Shown: positions 1-8,096, numbered from the stretch's first letter. The stretch: DNA of 24,601 nucleotides from an uncultured Clostridia bacterium (GCA_937888485.1 CALAQQ010000179.1:1-24601), one strand, 5' to 3'. The notes: a model not told the origin generated them from the sequence alone. Translations and numbers: made by a program.

Positions 1-346
1 CCGAGGAACATCTCGTACATGCGCAGTGTGTCGGCACCGTACTTCTCTACAATCACATCGGGGTTCACAACGTTGAACATTGACTTGCTCATCTTCTCTA
101 CTGCCCAGCCGCAGATGTACTTGCCGTCCTCAAGGATGAACTCTGCATCGGCATACTCGGGACGCCAAGCGCGGAACGCGTCAATGTCAAGGATGTCGTT
201 CGATACAATGTTCACATCCACGTGCAGTGGTGTTACATCATATTCCTTCGATAGGTTGAGCGACACAAATTTATTTGTGCCCACAACGCGATATACAAAG
301 TTGGAACGACCTTGTATCATACCTTGGTTAACCAATTTCTTGAAAG
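1..346 (-). CDS. leuS: Leucyl-tRNA synthetase fragment (Bacteroidales-like), partial
   Basis: The reverse strand is open across this segment and encodes an internal part of class Ia leucyl-tRNA synthetase, which charges tRNA-Leu in the cytoplasm. Reading from about 346 down to 1, it contains PFKKLVNQGMIQGRSNF, then AFRAWRPEYADAEFILEDG, then the catalytic KMSKS signature (EKMSKSMFNVVNPD, nt ~60-100), then VEKYGADTLRMYEMFLG at the window edge. The wording around KMSKS is the type I associate with Bacteroidetes LeuRS rather than Clostridia. Both ends are missing: the C-terminus lies outside the window, and upstream of PFKKLVNQG the protein stops resembling LeuRS and continues in frame into unrelated sequence. 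The family assignment is certain; the boundary near 346 is approximate. Contig-end chimerism is the simplest explanation. Confidence 0.85.
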
Positions 347-996
347 GCTCATCTTCACAAATAATACCTATTGGGAAAAATGGTTCACCGCAAATTGAAT
401 ATACTATTTCGTTGTAATCTGTTGTTTTGTTCATAAATGATTGCATAGTGTATAATCTTCTTTTAAACTCTCTGTTTTCTATTTCTATGTCATTTATCCC
501 TTGAGAATACGCATCACTATGACAGATTGTTCCAACTTTTATTGGATTTAATGGTCCGTATGCAAACTTTAGAGTTTTTTTGTCATGAACATTATTCTCA
601 TTATAATAAGTATTGTGATTTTGATCTTGAACACTTAATGATAAACAATATTTATGTCCTCTTTTAATTCTATCAATAGTTTCAGTTATTTTTTTGAGAT
701 TATCCAAAGGAATAGACGTATTGTGAACAATGATTGGTTCTTCAATATCTGTAATATATCTCAGGTTACGATAGTACTCCTTGTCTTTATAGAAAATCTT
801 ATCTGCTCCGATGTATGAAGAAGGTGTCGGTAATGTATAAATGAAATGTTCTGGGAACAAATCTGCATTTTTCATACTGTCCACAGAGTCTGGATCTATA
901 AAGACGTTTGCGAATGGAGTTGCAGTAAAACCAATATAGTTTGCAGTCTGGAAAAGATTGCAAATCTTACGAATAATTTCATTATCATCCAAAAAA
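347..996 (-). pseudogene. Z1-domain helicase/endonuclease-like fragment, partial and in-frame with the leuS piece
   Basis: The minus-strand frame that gives LeuRS at 1-346 stays open to beyond 1000. Its high-coordinate part reads NLFQTANYIGFTATPFANVF (nt ~900-960), then DLFPEHFIYTLPTPSSYIGA (nt ~795-860). TATPFAN followed by DLFP and LPxPSxYIGA is the pattern I know from Z1-domain proteins, helicase-like components found in some restriction/defence loci. The Walker A part that should lie upstream is absent. The stretch 347-750 (including GHKYCLSLSVQDQNHN and GTICHSDAYSQGIND) I cannot assign; it may be more Z1 protein or another joined fragment. The upstream edge near 985-1000 is where the plus-strand rhomboid begins. 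The Z1 reading is moderately secure; an intact gene is excluded. Confidence 0.5.
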
Positions 997-998
997 CA

Positions 999-1502
999 GA
1001 AACGGTAACAATCAAAGAAAAACTGTGGTCGGGACACAACAAAGGCTACATAAATCACGCTCTGCATCTGTCTGAAAAGAAAATCAAAAAGGGACAAGTA
1101 TGGCGTCTGATTTCGTCGTCACTTCTCCACGTTGGAACGTGGCACATCATTTCAAATATAACCGCAACACTCATTGTTGGCTATGCCGTTGAATCCCAGC
1201 TCGGTGCAGCAAAAACCGCACTCTGCTTTATCGGCTCTGCGTTCATTTCGGGTTTATATATGGCATTTGTGTATAAGCTCCACGAGGGCGAAGGTGCATC
1301 AACAGGAATCTACGGTCTGATTGCAGTATTTGTTATGCTTGCCGTCAAAAACGGAACGGTTTTCTTTTCTCCCGTACCAACAATTGCATTGATAGTTCTG
1401 GCAATTTACACAGTCGGCGGAATGTTTATGGGCAAAGCAACCGCTTGGGAGCATATCTCAGGATTTGCAGGCGGTCTGCTGATGGGATTTATTTTGATAT
1501 AA
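999..1502 (+). pseudogene. Rhomboid-family intramembrane serine protease, 5'-truncated
   Basis: Rhomboids cleave membrane proteins inside the bilayer using a Ser-His dyad. Core motifs are present in order: WRLISSSLLHVGTWHIISN (the conserved W-R and H-x4-H-x3-N of helix 2), GASTGIYG with the nucleophile Ser of the GxS motif, and a C-terminal HISGFAGGLLMGF with the catalytic His and GxxxG packing. What is missing is the N-terminus: no transmembrane helix 1 and no credible start. The frame upstream of about 1000 runs into DNA that codes for the Z1-like fragment on the other strand. A start at 846 in the same frame would add unrelated residues, so I treat the gene as truncated at the junction. 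The stop is 14 nt before the next ATG, so it was probably first in the following operon. The residual catalytic motifs look undamaged. Confidence 0.72.
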
Positions 1503-1515
1503 AAGGATATTTTCT

Positions 1516-2427
1516 ATGAATACAGATTTAATCAAATCGGTTGTTGAAAAGCAAATGAACACGAAGGTCAGGCAAATCCGTGCTGTCGGCAAGGGTGCAA
1601 GCGGAAGCGTTTATCTTGTAAAAATCACAACCGAACCTTTTGAAATTGCAGTTAAAACGAGCAAATTCTATGACGCAATTTGCAAGGAGAAGGATATGCT
1701 TGATTTTCTCTCTCCCAAGGTTTCATATAAGGTTCCGAAAACCTATTTCATCTACCGTGAAAATGACACCGTTTATCTCGGTATGGATTACATAAAGGGT
1801 ATGAGTGGTAAGAGCAAATATCTTGCATTTATTCCGTCAAGAAAGCGACTCAGAAACAGCATTATTGATGCTCTTATGAACGCACAAAGCGTGCATAATG
1901 ACAAGTTCGGCAAGTACGATAATCCCGTTTATGAATCTTGGACGGAGTATTACAAAGATTATTTTGTCGATATTTACGCCTTTACGAAAGCGAAATTTGA
2001 GAAAAACGAAATTGAACCCGAGATTATGGAAGCGGTTGAGCTTATCAGCAAGAATTTCGATGAAATATTCAGCGTTACAAACAACACCGCCTGCCTTTGT
2101 CACGGCGATTTCTGGATGCCGAATCTGATAATTGATTTTTGGAAATCCGAGTTTGCAGGTGCAGTTGACCCGTTTGATATGCTGTGGGCTGAACCCGAAT
2201 ATGAGATATTCTGTCTGACACTCGGTTTCGGTGAAAAGCTGAAGCTCTATGATGAATACAAAAAAAGAAATCCGACCTCAAAATATTGCGATTTGAAGGT
2301 CGAACTTTATGCTCTTTGCAACGAGCTGAATTGGTATATTCTCTTGGGCGAAATGGGACACGATTACCTGATGTTCCGAGCAAAAAGATTGATAAAGAAA
2401 ATGAAAGAAATGGGATTGAGCCAATGA
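1516..2427 (+). CDS. APH-type phosphotransferase (kinase-fold), 303 aa
   Basis: Aminoglycoside-phosphotransferase/choline-kinase superfamily enzyme, predicted cytoplasmic, transferring ATP gamma-phosphate to a small-molecule hydroxyl. Visible parts are the glycine loop GKGASGSVY (residues 25-33), the ATP-anchoring Lys in IAVK (about 47), the catalytic loop HGDFWMPN (H196, D198, N203), and the metal-binding Asp in VDPFD (D218). The length is normal for the family. The start has AAAGGA upstream, and the preceding rhomboid stop lies just before it. The final TGA overlaps the ATG of the next kinase (ATGA), which implies translational coupling. The substrate cannot be read from sequence. The neighbouring AAC(6')-like gene makes an aminoglycoside plausible, but most environmental APH homologues act on other molecules. 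Confidence 0.85.
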   Translation: MNTDLIKSVVEKQMNTKVRQIRAVGKGASGSVYLVKITTEPFEIAVKTSKFYDAICKEKDMLDFLSPKVSYKVPKTYFIYRENDTVYLGMDYIKGMSGKSKYLAFIPSRKRLRNSIIDALMNAQSVHNDKFGKYDNPVYESWTEYYKDYFVDIYAFTKAKFEKNEIEPEIMEAVELISKNFDEIFSVTNNTACLCHGDFWMPNLIIDFWKSEFAGAVDPFDMLWAEPEYEIFCLTLGFGEKLKLYDEYKKRNPTSKYCDLKVELYALCNELNWYILLGEMGHDYLMFRAKRLIKKMKEMGLSQ

Positions 2428-4106
2428 TTGAATTCATATCAAAAGAACCCATAAACAAAGGTTGGTCGTGCGACAAGAAATACTGTGTCTCAACTGCTGA
2501 CGGAACTAAATATCTTTTGCGTGTCACTCCGTTTGATAAAAGTGCGAACCGTGAGAATATGTTCCGTATGCAGCAAGAAGTTGCAAAACTCGGTATTCCT
2601 ATGTGCAAGTCACTTGAAATCGGCGAATGTGATGAGGGTATTTACATTCTGCAGACTTGGATTGACGGCAAAGATGCAAATGAGGTTATATCGTATCTTG
2701 CAGACTCTGAACAGTATGCTCTTGGTCTTGAAGCAGGCAGAATTCTGAAGAAAATTCATTCAATCCTTGCGCCCTCAGACCAGCCTGATTGGGAAACCCG
2801 TATAAATGATAAGGCGGATTTGAGAATCAGAAAATATAACGAGTGTCTTCTGAAATATGATAACGGTCAGGCTTTTATTGACTTCATCAACGCAAACCGT
2901 TATCTGCTCAAAGGCAGACCGCAGGTGTTTCAGCACGGTGACTATCACATCGGCAATATGATGATAGAAAACGGCAAGGTTGTTATTATCGACTTTGACC
3001 GTTACGATTTCGGCGACCCGTGGGAAGAATTCAAGAGCATTACCTGGTGTGCACAAGCGTCTCCGCTTTTCGCTTCGGGTATGGTCAACGGATATTTTGA
3101 TAATGACATACCAATGGAGTTTTGGAAGCTTCTTGCTTTGTATATCAGCCTTGGTACAATTACTTCTCTGCCGTGGGCGATTCCGTATGGTGAAGGCGAA
3201 GTTAAGACTATGCGAAACCTTGCGAACGAAGTGCTTGAATGGTATGACAATATGCAGAATCCCGTACCGAGTTGGTATTTCAAGGGTTACTATTTGCAGT
3301 ACATAGACGGTCTGCCCTATAAAATGAAAGCACCTTTCGGTTTCAGCTTTATCAGTCAATACGGAAAGGTGTTTAAAGTGTTTGACGATCAAGATTCTGG
3401 TAATATCTGTTTCGGCACAGAAAAAGACGGTGAAAAGTATTTTGTGAAGTTCGCAGGTGCACCGACTGAGGCGTATGACGGTACACCCGAAGAGGCGATT
3501 GAACGTTTGAAATCAACATTACCCGTGTATGAGAATTTGAAACATAAAAATCTCATCGAGTTTGTCGAAGCCAAAGAAATCAATGGCGGATTTGCAATGG
3601 TGTTCAAGTGGGTTGACGGTGACTGTATGGGCAGAATGTATCCTGCAGAGCATCGAAGATTTATGAGTTTACCCGTTGCGGACAGGCTTAATGTTTTTCA
3701 CGATATACTCGATTTCTTGGACTACACCAATTCAAACGGATATGTTGCAGTTGATTTTTATGACGGAAGTATAATGTACGATGCCGAGAATAACAAAACA
3801 ACAATCTGTGATATTGACTTTTTCAGAAAACAGCCGTGTATCAACGATATGGGCAGAATGTGGGGAAGCTCAAAGTTCCAATCGCCCGAAGAATATCAAC
3901 TCGGTGCAGATATTGACAAGATAACGAATGTTTACTGTGCCGGAGCTTTTGCGTTTGCTCTGTTTTGTAATTACAACCGCACCCGTGATGCGTGTCAACT
4001 TTCGAATGAAGCATTTGCTGTTGCGACAAAAGCGGTTAGTAATGACAGAAATGAGCGTTACCAGAGTATTAAAGAACTTAGAGATGCGTGGGAGAAAAGT
4101 TTATGA
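2424..4106 (+). CDS. Fused double kinase: APH domain plus protein-kinase-like domain, 560 aa
   Basis: I chose the ATG at 2424, which overlaps the previous stop; the in-frame upstream extension only reads through the preceding gene in another frame. Domain 1 (residues ~1-290) is APH-like: HGDYHIGN (H171, D173, N178) and IIDFDR (D190). Domain 2 (~303-560) looks like a eukaryotic-type Ser/Thr-kinase fold: YFVKF with the ATP lysine (342), LKHKNLIEFVEA, a hinge-like MVFKWVDGD, a catalytic-loop-like VAVDFYDGSIMYD (D444), CDIDFF in the DFG position (463-467), SPEE resembling an APE motif (487-490), and VYCAGAFAF. The HRD arginine is replaced and no typical glycine loop is obvious. Both domains retain the key Asp residues, so both could be active. 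The stop overlaps the next gene at ATGA. Function is unknown; a bifunctional phosphotransferase is inferred. Confidence 0.82.
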   Translation: MIEFISKEPINKGWSCDKKYCVSTADGTKYLLRVTPFDKSANRENMFRMQQEVAKLGIPMCKSLEIGECDEGIYILQTWIDGKDANEVISYLADSEQYALGLEAGRILKKIHSILAPSDQPDWETRINDKADLRIRKYNECLLKYDNGQAFIDFINANRYLLKGRPQVFQHGDYHIGNMMIENGKVVIIDFDRYDFGDPWEEFKSITWCAQASPLFASGMVNGYFDNDIPMEFWKLLALYISLGTITSLPWAIPYGEGEVKTMRNLANEVLEWYDNMQNPVPSWYFKGYYLQYIDGLPYKMKAPFGFSFISQYGKVFKVFDDQDSGNICFGTEKDGEKYFVKFAGAPTEAYDGTPEEAIERLKSTLPVYENLKHKNLIEFVEAKEINGGFAMVFKWVDGDCMGRMYPAEHRRFMSLPVADRLNVFHDILDFLDYTNSNGYVAVDFYDGSIMYDAENNKTTICDIDFFRKQPCINDMGRMWGSSKFQSPEEYQLGADIDKITNVYCAGAFAFALFCNYNRTRDACQLSNEAFAVATKAVSNDRNERYQSIKELRDAWEKSL

Positions 4107-4537
4107 TTAAAATAGCAACCCAAAACGACACAAGAGTATTAGCAGAATTAGCAATACAAATGTGGAGTAATCACACGGTATCGGAACTTGAAGCAGATTT
4201 TGCTGAGATTGTTAGCAACAATGATGTGGTATGCTTTATTAAATATGTTGATGACGTTCCCGTAGGTTTTGCACAGTGTCAGCTTCGTCACGATTATGTT
4301 GAGGGTACACACTCTTCTCCCGTCGGTTATCTCGAAGGGATATTTGTTGTTCCTGAATGTCAGCATAAAGGCTATGCCAAAGAACTGTTGCACGAATGTG
4401 AGTTATGGGCGAAAGAAAAAGGCTGTACGGAATTCGCAAGCGACTGCGAACTTGAGAACACCAACAGCTTTAATTTCCATATGGCAATGGGCTTTGAAGA
4501 AGCAAACCGTGTTATATGTTTCAGTAAAGGGTTATAA
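4103..4537 (+). CDS. AAC(6')-like aminoglycoside 6'-N-acetyltransferase (GNAT), 144 aa
   Basis: GNAT enzyme closely patterned on the AAC(6')-I aminoglycoside acetyltransferases, which move acetyl from acetyl-CoA to the 6'-amine of kanamycin/tobramycin-type drugs. The family signature LRHDYVEGTHSSPVGYLEGI (61-80) matches the LRYDYVNGCESSPVAFLEGI pattern I recall for AAC(6')-Ic-type enzymes. It is followed by the acetyl-CoA loop ECQHKGYAKELL (85-96), WAKEKGCTEFASD (102-114), and a MGFEEANRVICF tail. Length is typical. The start at 4103 overlaps the upstream TGA and has GGGAG 8 nt before it; the upstream in-frame GTG at 4088 is less likely. The match to AAC(6') is motif-level by eye, so the exact subfamily and activity are unproven. 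A non-drug substrate is possible. Confidence 0.82.
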   Translation: MIKIATQNDTRVLAELAIQMWSNHTVSELEADFAEIVSNNDVVCFIKYVDDVPVGFAQCQLRHDYVEGTHSSPVGYLEGIFVVPECQHKGYAKELLHECELWAKEKGCTEFASDCELENTNSFNFHMAMGFEEANRVICFSKGL

Positions 4538-4553
4538 ACAGAGGTAAATAGAA

Positions 4554-5204
4554 ATGCTTGAAAAAATGAATGAATTTTTTGATAAACGGTTAGATGGTTA
4601 CGATGAACATATGATGACCAACATTGAATCGTCTGATGTGTTTTATCCATTTACCGCCGACTGTTTACCCAAAACCAACGGCGCAAAAATCCTTGATTTG
4701 GGTTGCGGTACGGGTTTGGAATTGGAACATTATTTCAGGCTCGACCCTTCGGCAAAAATAACAGGTATCGACTTAACCGAATCAATGCTGAACGTATTGA
4801 GAAATAAATTTCCCGAAAAAGATTTGACTTTGATTTGCGGCTCATATTTTGGTGTTCCGTTTGACGAAAATGCTTTTGATGCCGCAGTATCCGTTGAATC
4901 TCTGCACCATTTCACAAAAGAAGAAAAAATCCCGCTTTACACCAAACTCTGTAAAGCATTAAAAGACGGCGGATATTTTATTCTTACCGATTATTTCGCC
5001 TTGTCTGATGAAGATGAGAGAACATTCCGAAACGAGTTGCTCCTTCTTAAAAAGGAACAAGGCATTGATGACAATGAGTTTTATCACTATGACACCCCAT
5101 TGACAGTTGAACACGAAACTGAAGCGCTGCTCGAAGCAGGCTTTTCTTGCGTTGAGGTTCTTAATAACTGGGGCGCAACATTCACATTAAAAGCAAATAA
5201 ATAG
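4554..5204 (+). CDS. Class I SAM-dependent methyltransferase, 216 aa
   Basis: Rossmann-fold methyltransferase. Motif I is LDLGCGTGLE (47-56), the acidic residue that contacts the SAM ribose is D73 in GIDLTESML, motif III is near the FDAAVSVESLHHF segment, and LKDGGYFILTDY gives strand 5. The histidine-rich SVESLHHF is common in small-molecule methyltransferases of the Methyltransf_25/UbiE-like group. The substrate is not deducible. It sits 16 nt after the AAC(6')-like gene and 8 nt before the next GNAT gene, on the same strand, so it is presumably co-transcribed in the same modifying-enzyme operon. Confidence 0.88.
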   Translation: MLEKMNEFFDKRLDGYDEHMMTNIESSDVFYPFTADCLPKTNGAKILDLGCGTGLELEHYFRLDPSAKITGIDLTESMLNVLRNKFPEKDLTLICGSYFGVPFDENAFDAAVSVESLHHFTKEEKIPLYTKLCKALKDGGYFILTDYFALSDEDERTFRNELLLLKKEQGIDDNEFYHYDTPLTVEHETEALLEAGFSCVEVLNNWGATFTLKANK

Positions 5205-5212
5205 GTGTAAAT

Positions 5213-5980
5213 ATGACAAATCAAGAAATATTACAAATTGCATTACAGCAATCCGCGTATGACTGCAACTGCAACGCAGAGGATTTTCTTTCGTCTGAAA
5301 ACAAGGTTGTTTTATCACAGAAGAATGAAAAAGCAAGGGTGTATGTGCCCTTGCCGCTTGAGTGTGATTTAGTATCATACGGAAACAATATTGTCGCTCA
5401 GGTCAGTCCGAGAATGAAAGAAACCGTTGAGTGGTACATAGGTAAATATGCTATTGAGCATTGCTTCGAATCGCCCAATGTCATTGCACTCAACGAAAAG
5501 CTTGCAGAATTCGGATATAAAGTATGCTTTATGGCAGAATATTTTCTGCCCGATGTCAACGAACTCAAAGAACTGCCCTGCGATTATGAAATAAGAGTTT
5601 TAAAGCCCGAAAAATTTGAGCAGTATTACACCGCCGAGTGGGGCAATGCTTTATGCGAAAGCAGAAAACATCTTGATAAACTCGCTGTCGGTGCGTTTGA
5701 TAACGGCAAACTCATAGGTCTTGCAGGCTGTTCAGCCGATTGTGAAACAATGTATCAGATTGGCGTTGATGTTCTGCCCGAATACAGAAGAAAAGGTGTT
5801 GCATCCGCAATCACAAGCAAACTTGCCATTGAAACATTGAAGCTCGGCAAAGTACCGTTTTACTGTGCCGCATGGTCTAATATAAAATCTGTTCGTAACG
5901 CTATCCGAAGCGATTTCAGACCTGCGTGGGTTGAACTGACGGCAAGAAACAGCGAATTTGTTGATGAAATGAACAAGTAA
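5213..5980 (+). CDS. GNAT-family N-acetyltransferase, 255 aa
   Basis: Two-part acetyltransferase. An N-terminal ~115 residues has no motif I recognise (it contains NNIVAQVSPRMKETVEWYIG). A C-terminal GNAT domain carries the acetyl-CoA-binding motif A as IGVDVLPEYRRKGVASAITS (183-202), where RRKGVA is the pyrophosphate loop. It ends with SVRNAIRSDFRPAWVELTAR, the usual beta-bulge and terminal strand. Longer than the ~150-residue single-domain GNATs around it, it resembles the family of two-domain GNATs common in Clostridia. Acceptor substrate unknown. It follows the methyltransferase by 8 nt with a weak AGGTG ribosome site and precedes the P-loop kinase by 13 nt. Confidence 0.84.
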   Translation: MTNQEILQIALQQSAYDCNCNAEDFLSSENKVVLSQKNEKARVYVPLPLECDLVSYGNNIVAQVSPRMKETVEWYIGKYAIEHCFESPNVIALNEKLAEFGYKVCFMAEYFLPDVNELKELPCDYEIRVLKPEKFEQYYTAEWGNALCESRKHLDKLAVGAFDNGKLIGLAGCSADCETMYQIGVDVLPEYRRKGVASAITSKLAIETLKLGKVPFYCAAWSNIKSVRNAIRSDFRPAWVELTARNSEFVDEMNK

Positions 5981-5993
5981 GAAGGTGTTGCTT

Positions 5994-6476
5994 ATGGCAA
6001 AAGTCTTTTTAATCTGCGGCAAAATCTGCTGCGGTAAAACTACATACGCACAAAAGCTTTGTAAAGAAAAGAATGCTGTACTGCTTTCGGTTGATGAAAT
6101 AACGCTTGCTCTTTTCGGACAGCATTGCGGTGATAAACACGATGAATATGTGGAAAGAACTGAGAAATATCTGTTAAATAAATCTTTGGAGCTAATCGAG
6201 AACAATATCAATGTTGTTCTCGACTGGGGCTTCTGGACAAAAGCAGAACGGAAAGCGGTAAAAGAATTTTACAAATCCCGTAATATCGAATGCGAACTTC
6301 ATTACATTGATATCAGCGATAAAACATGGAAATCTCGCTTGAATAAACGAAATAGCTCTGTGCTTGCAAATGAAACAAGTGCCTACTATGTTGACGATAA
6401 TCTCGCCGCAAAATTCGTTTCAATATTTGAAATGCCGAGTGAAGATGAGATTAATGTTATTTGTCAGGGAGATTAA
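5994..6476 (+). CDS. P-loop small-molecule kinase (AAA_33-like), 160 aa
   Basis: Compact P-loop NTPase. The Walker A motif is GKICCGKTT (residues 9-17), preceded by a hydrophobic strand (KVFLICG). VLDWGFW (near residue 73) sits where Walker B/substrate-binding Asp residues lie in the AAA_33/zeta-toxin/chloramphenicol-phosphotransferase group. Arg-rich lid-like WKSRLNKRN follows. I chose the ATG at 5994, with AAGG 8 nt upstream, over the in-frame GTG at 5985. The double cysteine inside the Walker A loop is unusual but leaves the GxxxxGKT pattern intact. The likely role is phosphorylating a small molecule or nucleoside; the substrate is unknown. It ends 2 nt before the next start. Confidence 0.82.
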   Translation: MAKVFLICGKICCGKTTYAQKLCKEKNAVLLSVDEITLALFGQHCGDKHDEYVERTEKYLLNKSLELIENNINVVLDWGFWTKAERKAVKEFYKSRNIECELHYIDISDKTWKSRLNKRNSSVLANETSAYYVDDNLAAKFVSIFEMPSEDEINVICQGD

Positions 6477-6478
6477 AG

Positions 6479-6976
6479 ATGGATATTAAAATACGAAAAG
6501 CCAGAAATGGTGACGAAAAAATACTTGCATATATTCAGACAGAATCTTGGAAGTCAGCTTTTGCCGGCATCATTTCTGCTGATGATATGGAAAAATGCAC
6601 AGATATATCAAAAACAGAAACAATGTATGAGAATGTTCTAAAATCAGGCTATGCAGAAATATCAGTTCTTGAAATTGACGAAAACCCTCATTGTATTGCC
6701 GCTTGGAGCAAAGCAAGAAATCCCGAATTTTCAGATAGTGCAGAATTAATTTGCATTCATAGTTTGTGTGATAACTGGGGTAAAGGTTACGGCACAATGA
6801 TGATGAATCATATCCTCGATGAAATTAAAAATTCGGAATACAACAGCGTAGTGCTTTGGGTGTTTGAAAAGAATATTCGTGCCCGTAGTTTTTACGAAAA
6901 GTACGGATTTGTATTAACCAATAGCACACAAACTTCATACGGTGCAGTTGAAGTTATGTATCAAAAGAATCTATAA
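6479..6976 (+). CDS. GNAT-family N-acetyltransferase, 165 aa
   Basis: Single-domain GNAT. It starts with IKIRKARNGDEKILAYIQTE, typical of the RimI-like/YjcF-like group. The SWKSAFAGII region matches the 'W..ay.giis' substrate-side segment, motif A is reduced to CDNWGKGYGTMMM (97-109) with the GKGYG pyrophosphate loop, and VLWVFEKNIRARSFYEKYGF (125-144) is the standard terminal helix/strand. Start at ATG 6479 with AGGGAG upstream inside the previous gene's end; an earlier TTG at 6461 would overlap that gene and is less likely. Substrate unknown. Part of the same-strand run of modifying enzymes. Confidence 0.86.
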   Translation: MDIKIRKARNGDEKILAYIQTESWKSAFAGIISADDMEKCTDISKTETMYENVLKSGYAEISVLEIDENPHCIAAWSKARNPEFSDSAELICIHSLCDNWGKGYGTMMMNHILDEIKNSEYNSVVLWVFEKNIRARSFYEKYGFVLTNSTQTSYGAVEVMYQKNL

Positions 6977-6990
6977 AAGGTAATAACAAT

Positions 6991-7458
6991 ATGAACATCG
7001 TCAGAAAATTAAAAACAACAGAACTCCCAATGCTTACACAGCTTTTCAACTACAAAAATATTAATGATATGATTACAGAAAACACTCACAACATCGAAAA
7101 TGGTATCGTTGATATTTTTGCTTTGTTTGATAATGACAAGCTGATTGGTGAGCTGCATGTAAAATATGATAATGAAGATAAAGACTTCGCCGAAAAAGGA
7201 AAACGATCATATCTGTTTGCCTTCCGAGTTCATAAAGATTATCAAGGTAAAGGCTTTGGTTCTTATTTTCTCGAAACTGTAATTGACGAACTCAACGCCA
7301 ACGGTTATCACGAACTTACAGTCGGCGTGGAAGATGATAATTCCCGTGCGAGATATATGTACGAAAAGCATGGCTTCATTCAACCTATCGCTCAAATAAA
7401 AGAAACCTACCAAGGCGACAGTTATGAATATGATTTATTGTTGAGAAAAGATAATTGA
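6991..7458 (+). CDS. GNAT-family N-acetyltransferase, 155 aa
   Basis: Third plain GNAT of the operon. Motif A is FRVHKDYQGKGFGSYFLETV (78-97) with the QGKGFG acetyl-CoA loop. The C-terminal ELTVGVEDDNSRARYMYEKH continuing into GF is the conserved motif B region. It is followed immediately by a strong rho-independent hairpin, so it is the last gene of the unit. Base composition resembles the upstream genes and differs from the AT-rich genes that follow. The acceptor molecule cannot be deduced. Confidence 0.87.
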   Translation: MNIVRKLKTTELPMLTQLFNYKNINDMITENTHNIENGIVDIFALFDNDKLIGELHVKYDNEDKDFAEKGKRSYLFAFRVHKDYQGKGFGSYFLETVIDELNANGYHELTVGVEDDNSRARYMYEKHGFIQPIAQIKETYQGDSYEYDLLLRKDN

Positions 7459-7471
7459 ATAATTTGAGGAG

Positions 7472-7507
7472 CCCGTATAATATCGCGGTGGATATTATAC
7501 GGGTTTT
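7472..7507 (+). terminator. Rho-independent terminator of the modifying-enzyme operon
   Basis: A perfect 13-bp stem, CCCGTATAATATC (7472-7484) with GATATTATACGGG (7491-7503), has a 6-nt loop GCGGTG and is followed by TTTT. It lies 14 nt after the last GNAT stop and marks the change from the moderately GC-balanced operon to the AT-rich island. Confidence 0.88.
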
Positions 7508-7536
7508 GTGCTGTGTCAAGAGTCCGGAAACAAGCA

Positions 7537-7551
7537 TTTTTGTCGAAAAAA
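7537..7551 (+). promoter_or_regulatory. Spo0A-box-like site upstream of the membrane/TIR pair
   Basis: TTTTTGTCGAAAAAA carries the exact 0A-box core TGTCGAA (7541-7547) with the T-rich left and A-rich right flanks of the extended consensus. It lies about 100 nt before the start of the membrane-protein gene, in a non-coding stretch. A similar site lies ahead of the LytTR gene. The seven-base core also occurs by chance inside genes here (for example in mfd), so the assignment rests on the flanks and intergenic placement. Confidence 0.5.
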
Positions 7552-7646
7552 GACACATTTTTGTATTTGTAGTTGATAGAAAGGCTACTTTTTCATATAT
7601 TGAGTATGTGAAAATGTTTTTGAGTCTAATAAGTGGAGGTGATGAA

Positions 7647-8096
7647 ATGGCACAAGAAACCATTTCTAAAATCAATAATGGAGACAAATTAGGTTATTTG
7701 CAATTGATTCAAGAACCTATTTGTAGAATGTCAACAATTTCTGCAATATTTAAAGGTTTTGCTGCAACAATAGTCGCAGGAATTGCTATGATTTCTTATG
7801 AAGAAGTTAATGTACTTGTTCTTGGCTTATCTTTTTTACCATTGTTAGCTTTTTTTGCACTAGACATATATTATCTTAAACTTGAAAGAAAGTTTAGGTT
7901 ATTATACAACCAAGTTGTTGATAACATACATCCTATAGATTATTCCTTAAAGTTGAAATTTACAAAACAAGAGTTGAATGATGCAAAAGCAACCACCTGG
8001 GAATGCGTGAAATCGCCGTCAATATATTTGTTTTATCCACTTATGGTTGCTATTTTAATTCTTGTGTTTGTACTCAAATGTATTTGTAAAATATGA
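7647..8096 (+). CDS. Small three-helix membrane protein paired with a TIR protein, 149 aa
   Basis: Start at ATG 7647, with GGAGGT 6-7 nt upstream; the longer in-frame reading from 7455 runs through the terminator and is rejected. An N-terminal soluble segment precedes a helical hairpin (about residues 33-50 and 54-72, separated by SYEEVN). A charged middle follows (LKLERKFRLLYNQVVDN, then a Lys-rich stretch), then a C-terminal helix (about 125-146). The arrangement, including ALDIYYLKLERKFRLLYN after helix 2, is like small membrane proteins I recall next to DUF1863 TIR genes. No enzymatic motif is visible. By context it is a candidate membrane effector or anchor for the TIR protein 18 nt downstream. 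That role is inference. Confidence 0.72.
   Translation: MAQETISKINNGDKLGYLQLIQEPICRMSTISAIFKGFAATIVAGIAMISYEEVNVLVLGLSFLPLLAFFALDIYYLKLERKFRLLYNQVVDNIHPIDYSLKLKFTKQELNDAKATTWECVKSPSIYLFYPLMVAILILVFVLKCICKI

Noticed and set aside
19..417. Plus-strand reading of 132 residues
   Set aside because: It is the antisense shadow of the leucyl-tRNA synthetase fragment, which has the KMSKS motif on the minus strand.
846..998. N-terminal extension of the rhomboid gene
   Set aside because: This part overlaps the Z1-like coding strand and has no rhomboid features or ribosome site; the true N-terminus is missing.
7455..7646. Upstream extension of the membrane-protein gene
   Set aside because: It would translate the terminator hairpin and the non-coding leader; the GGAGGT-ATG at 7647 is clearly the start.
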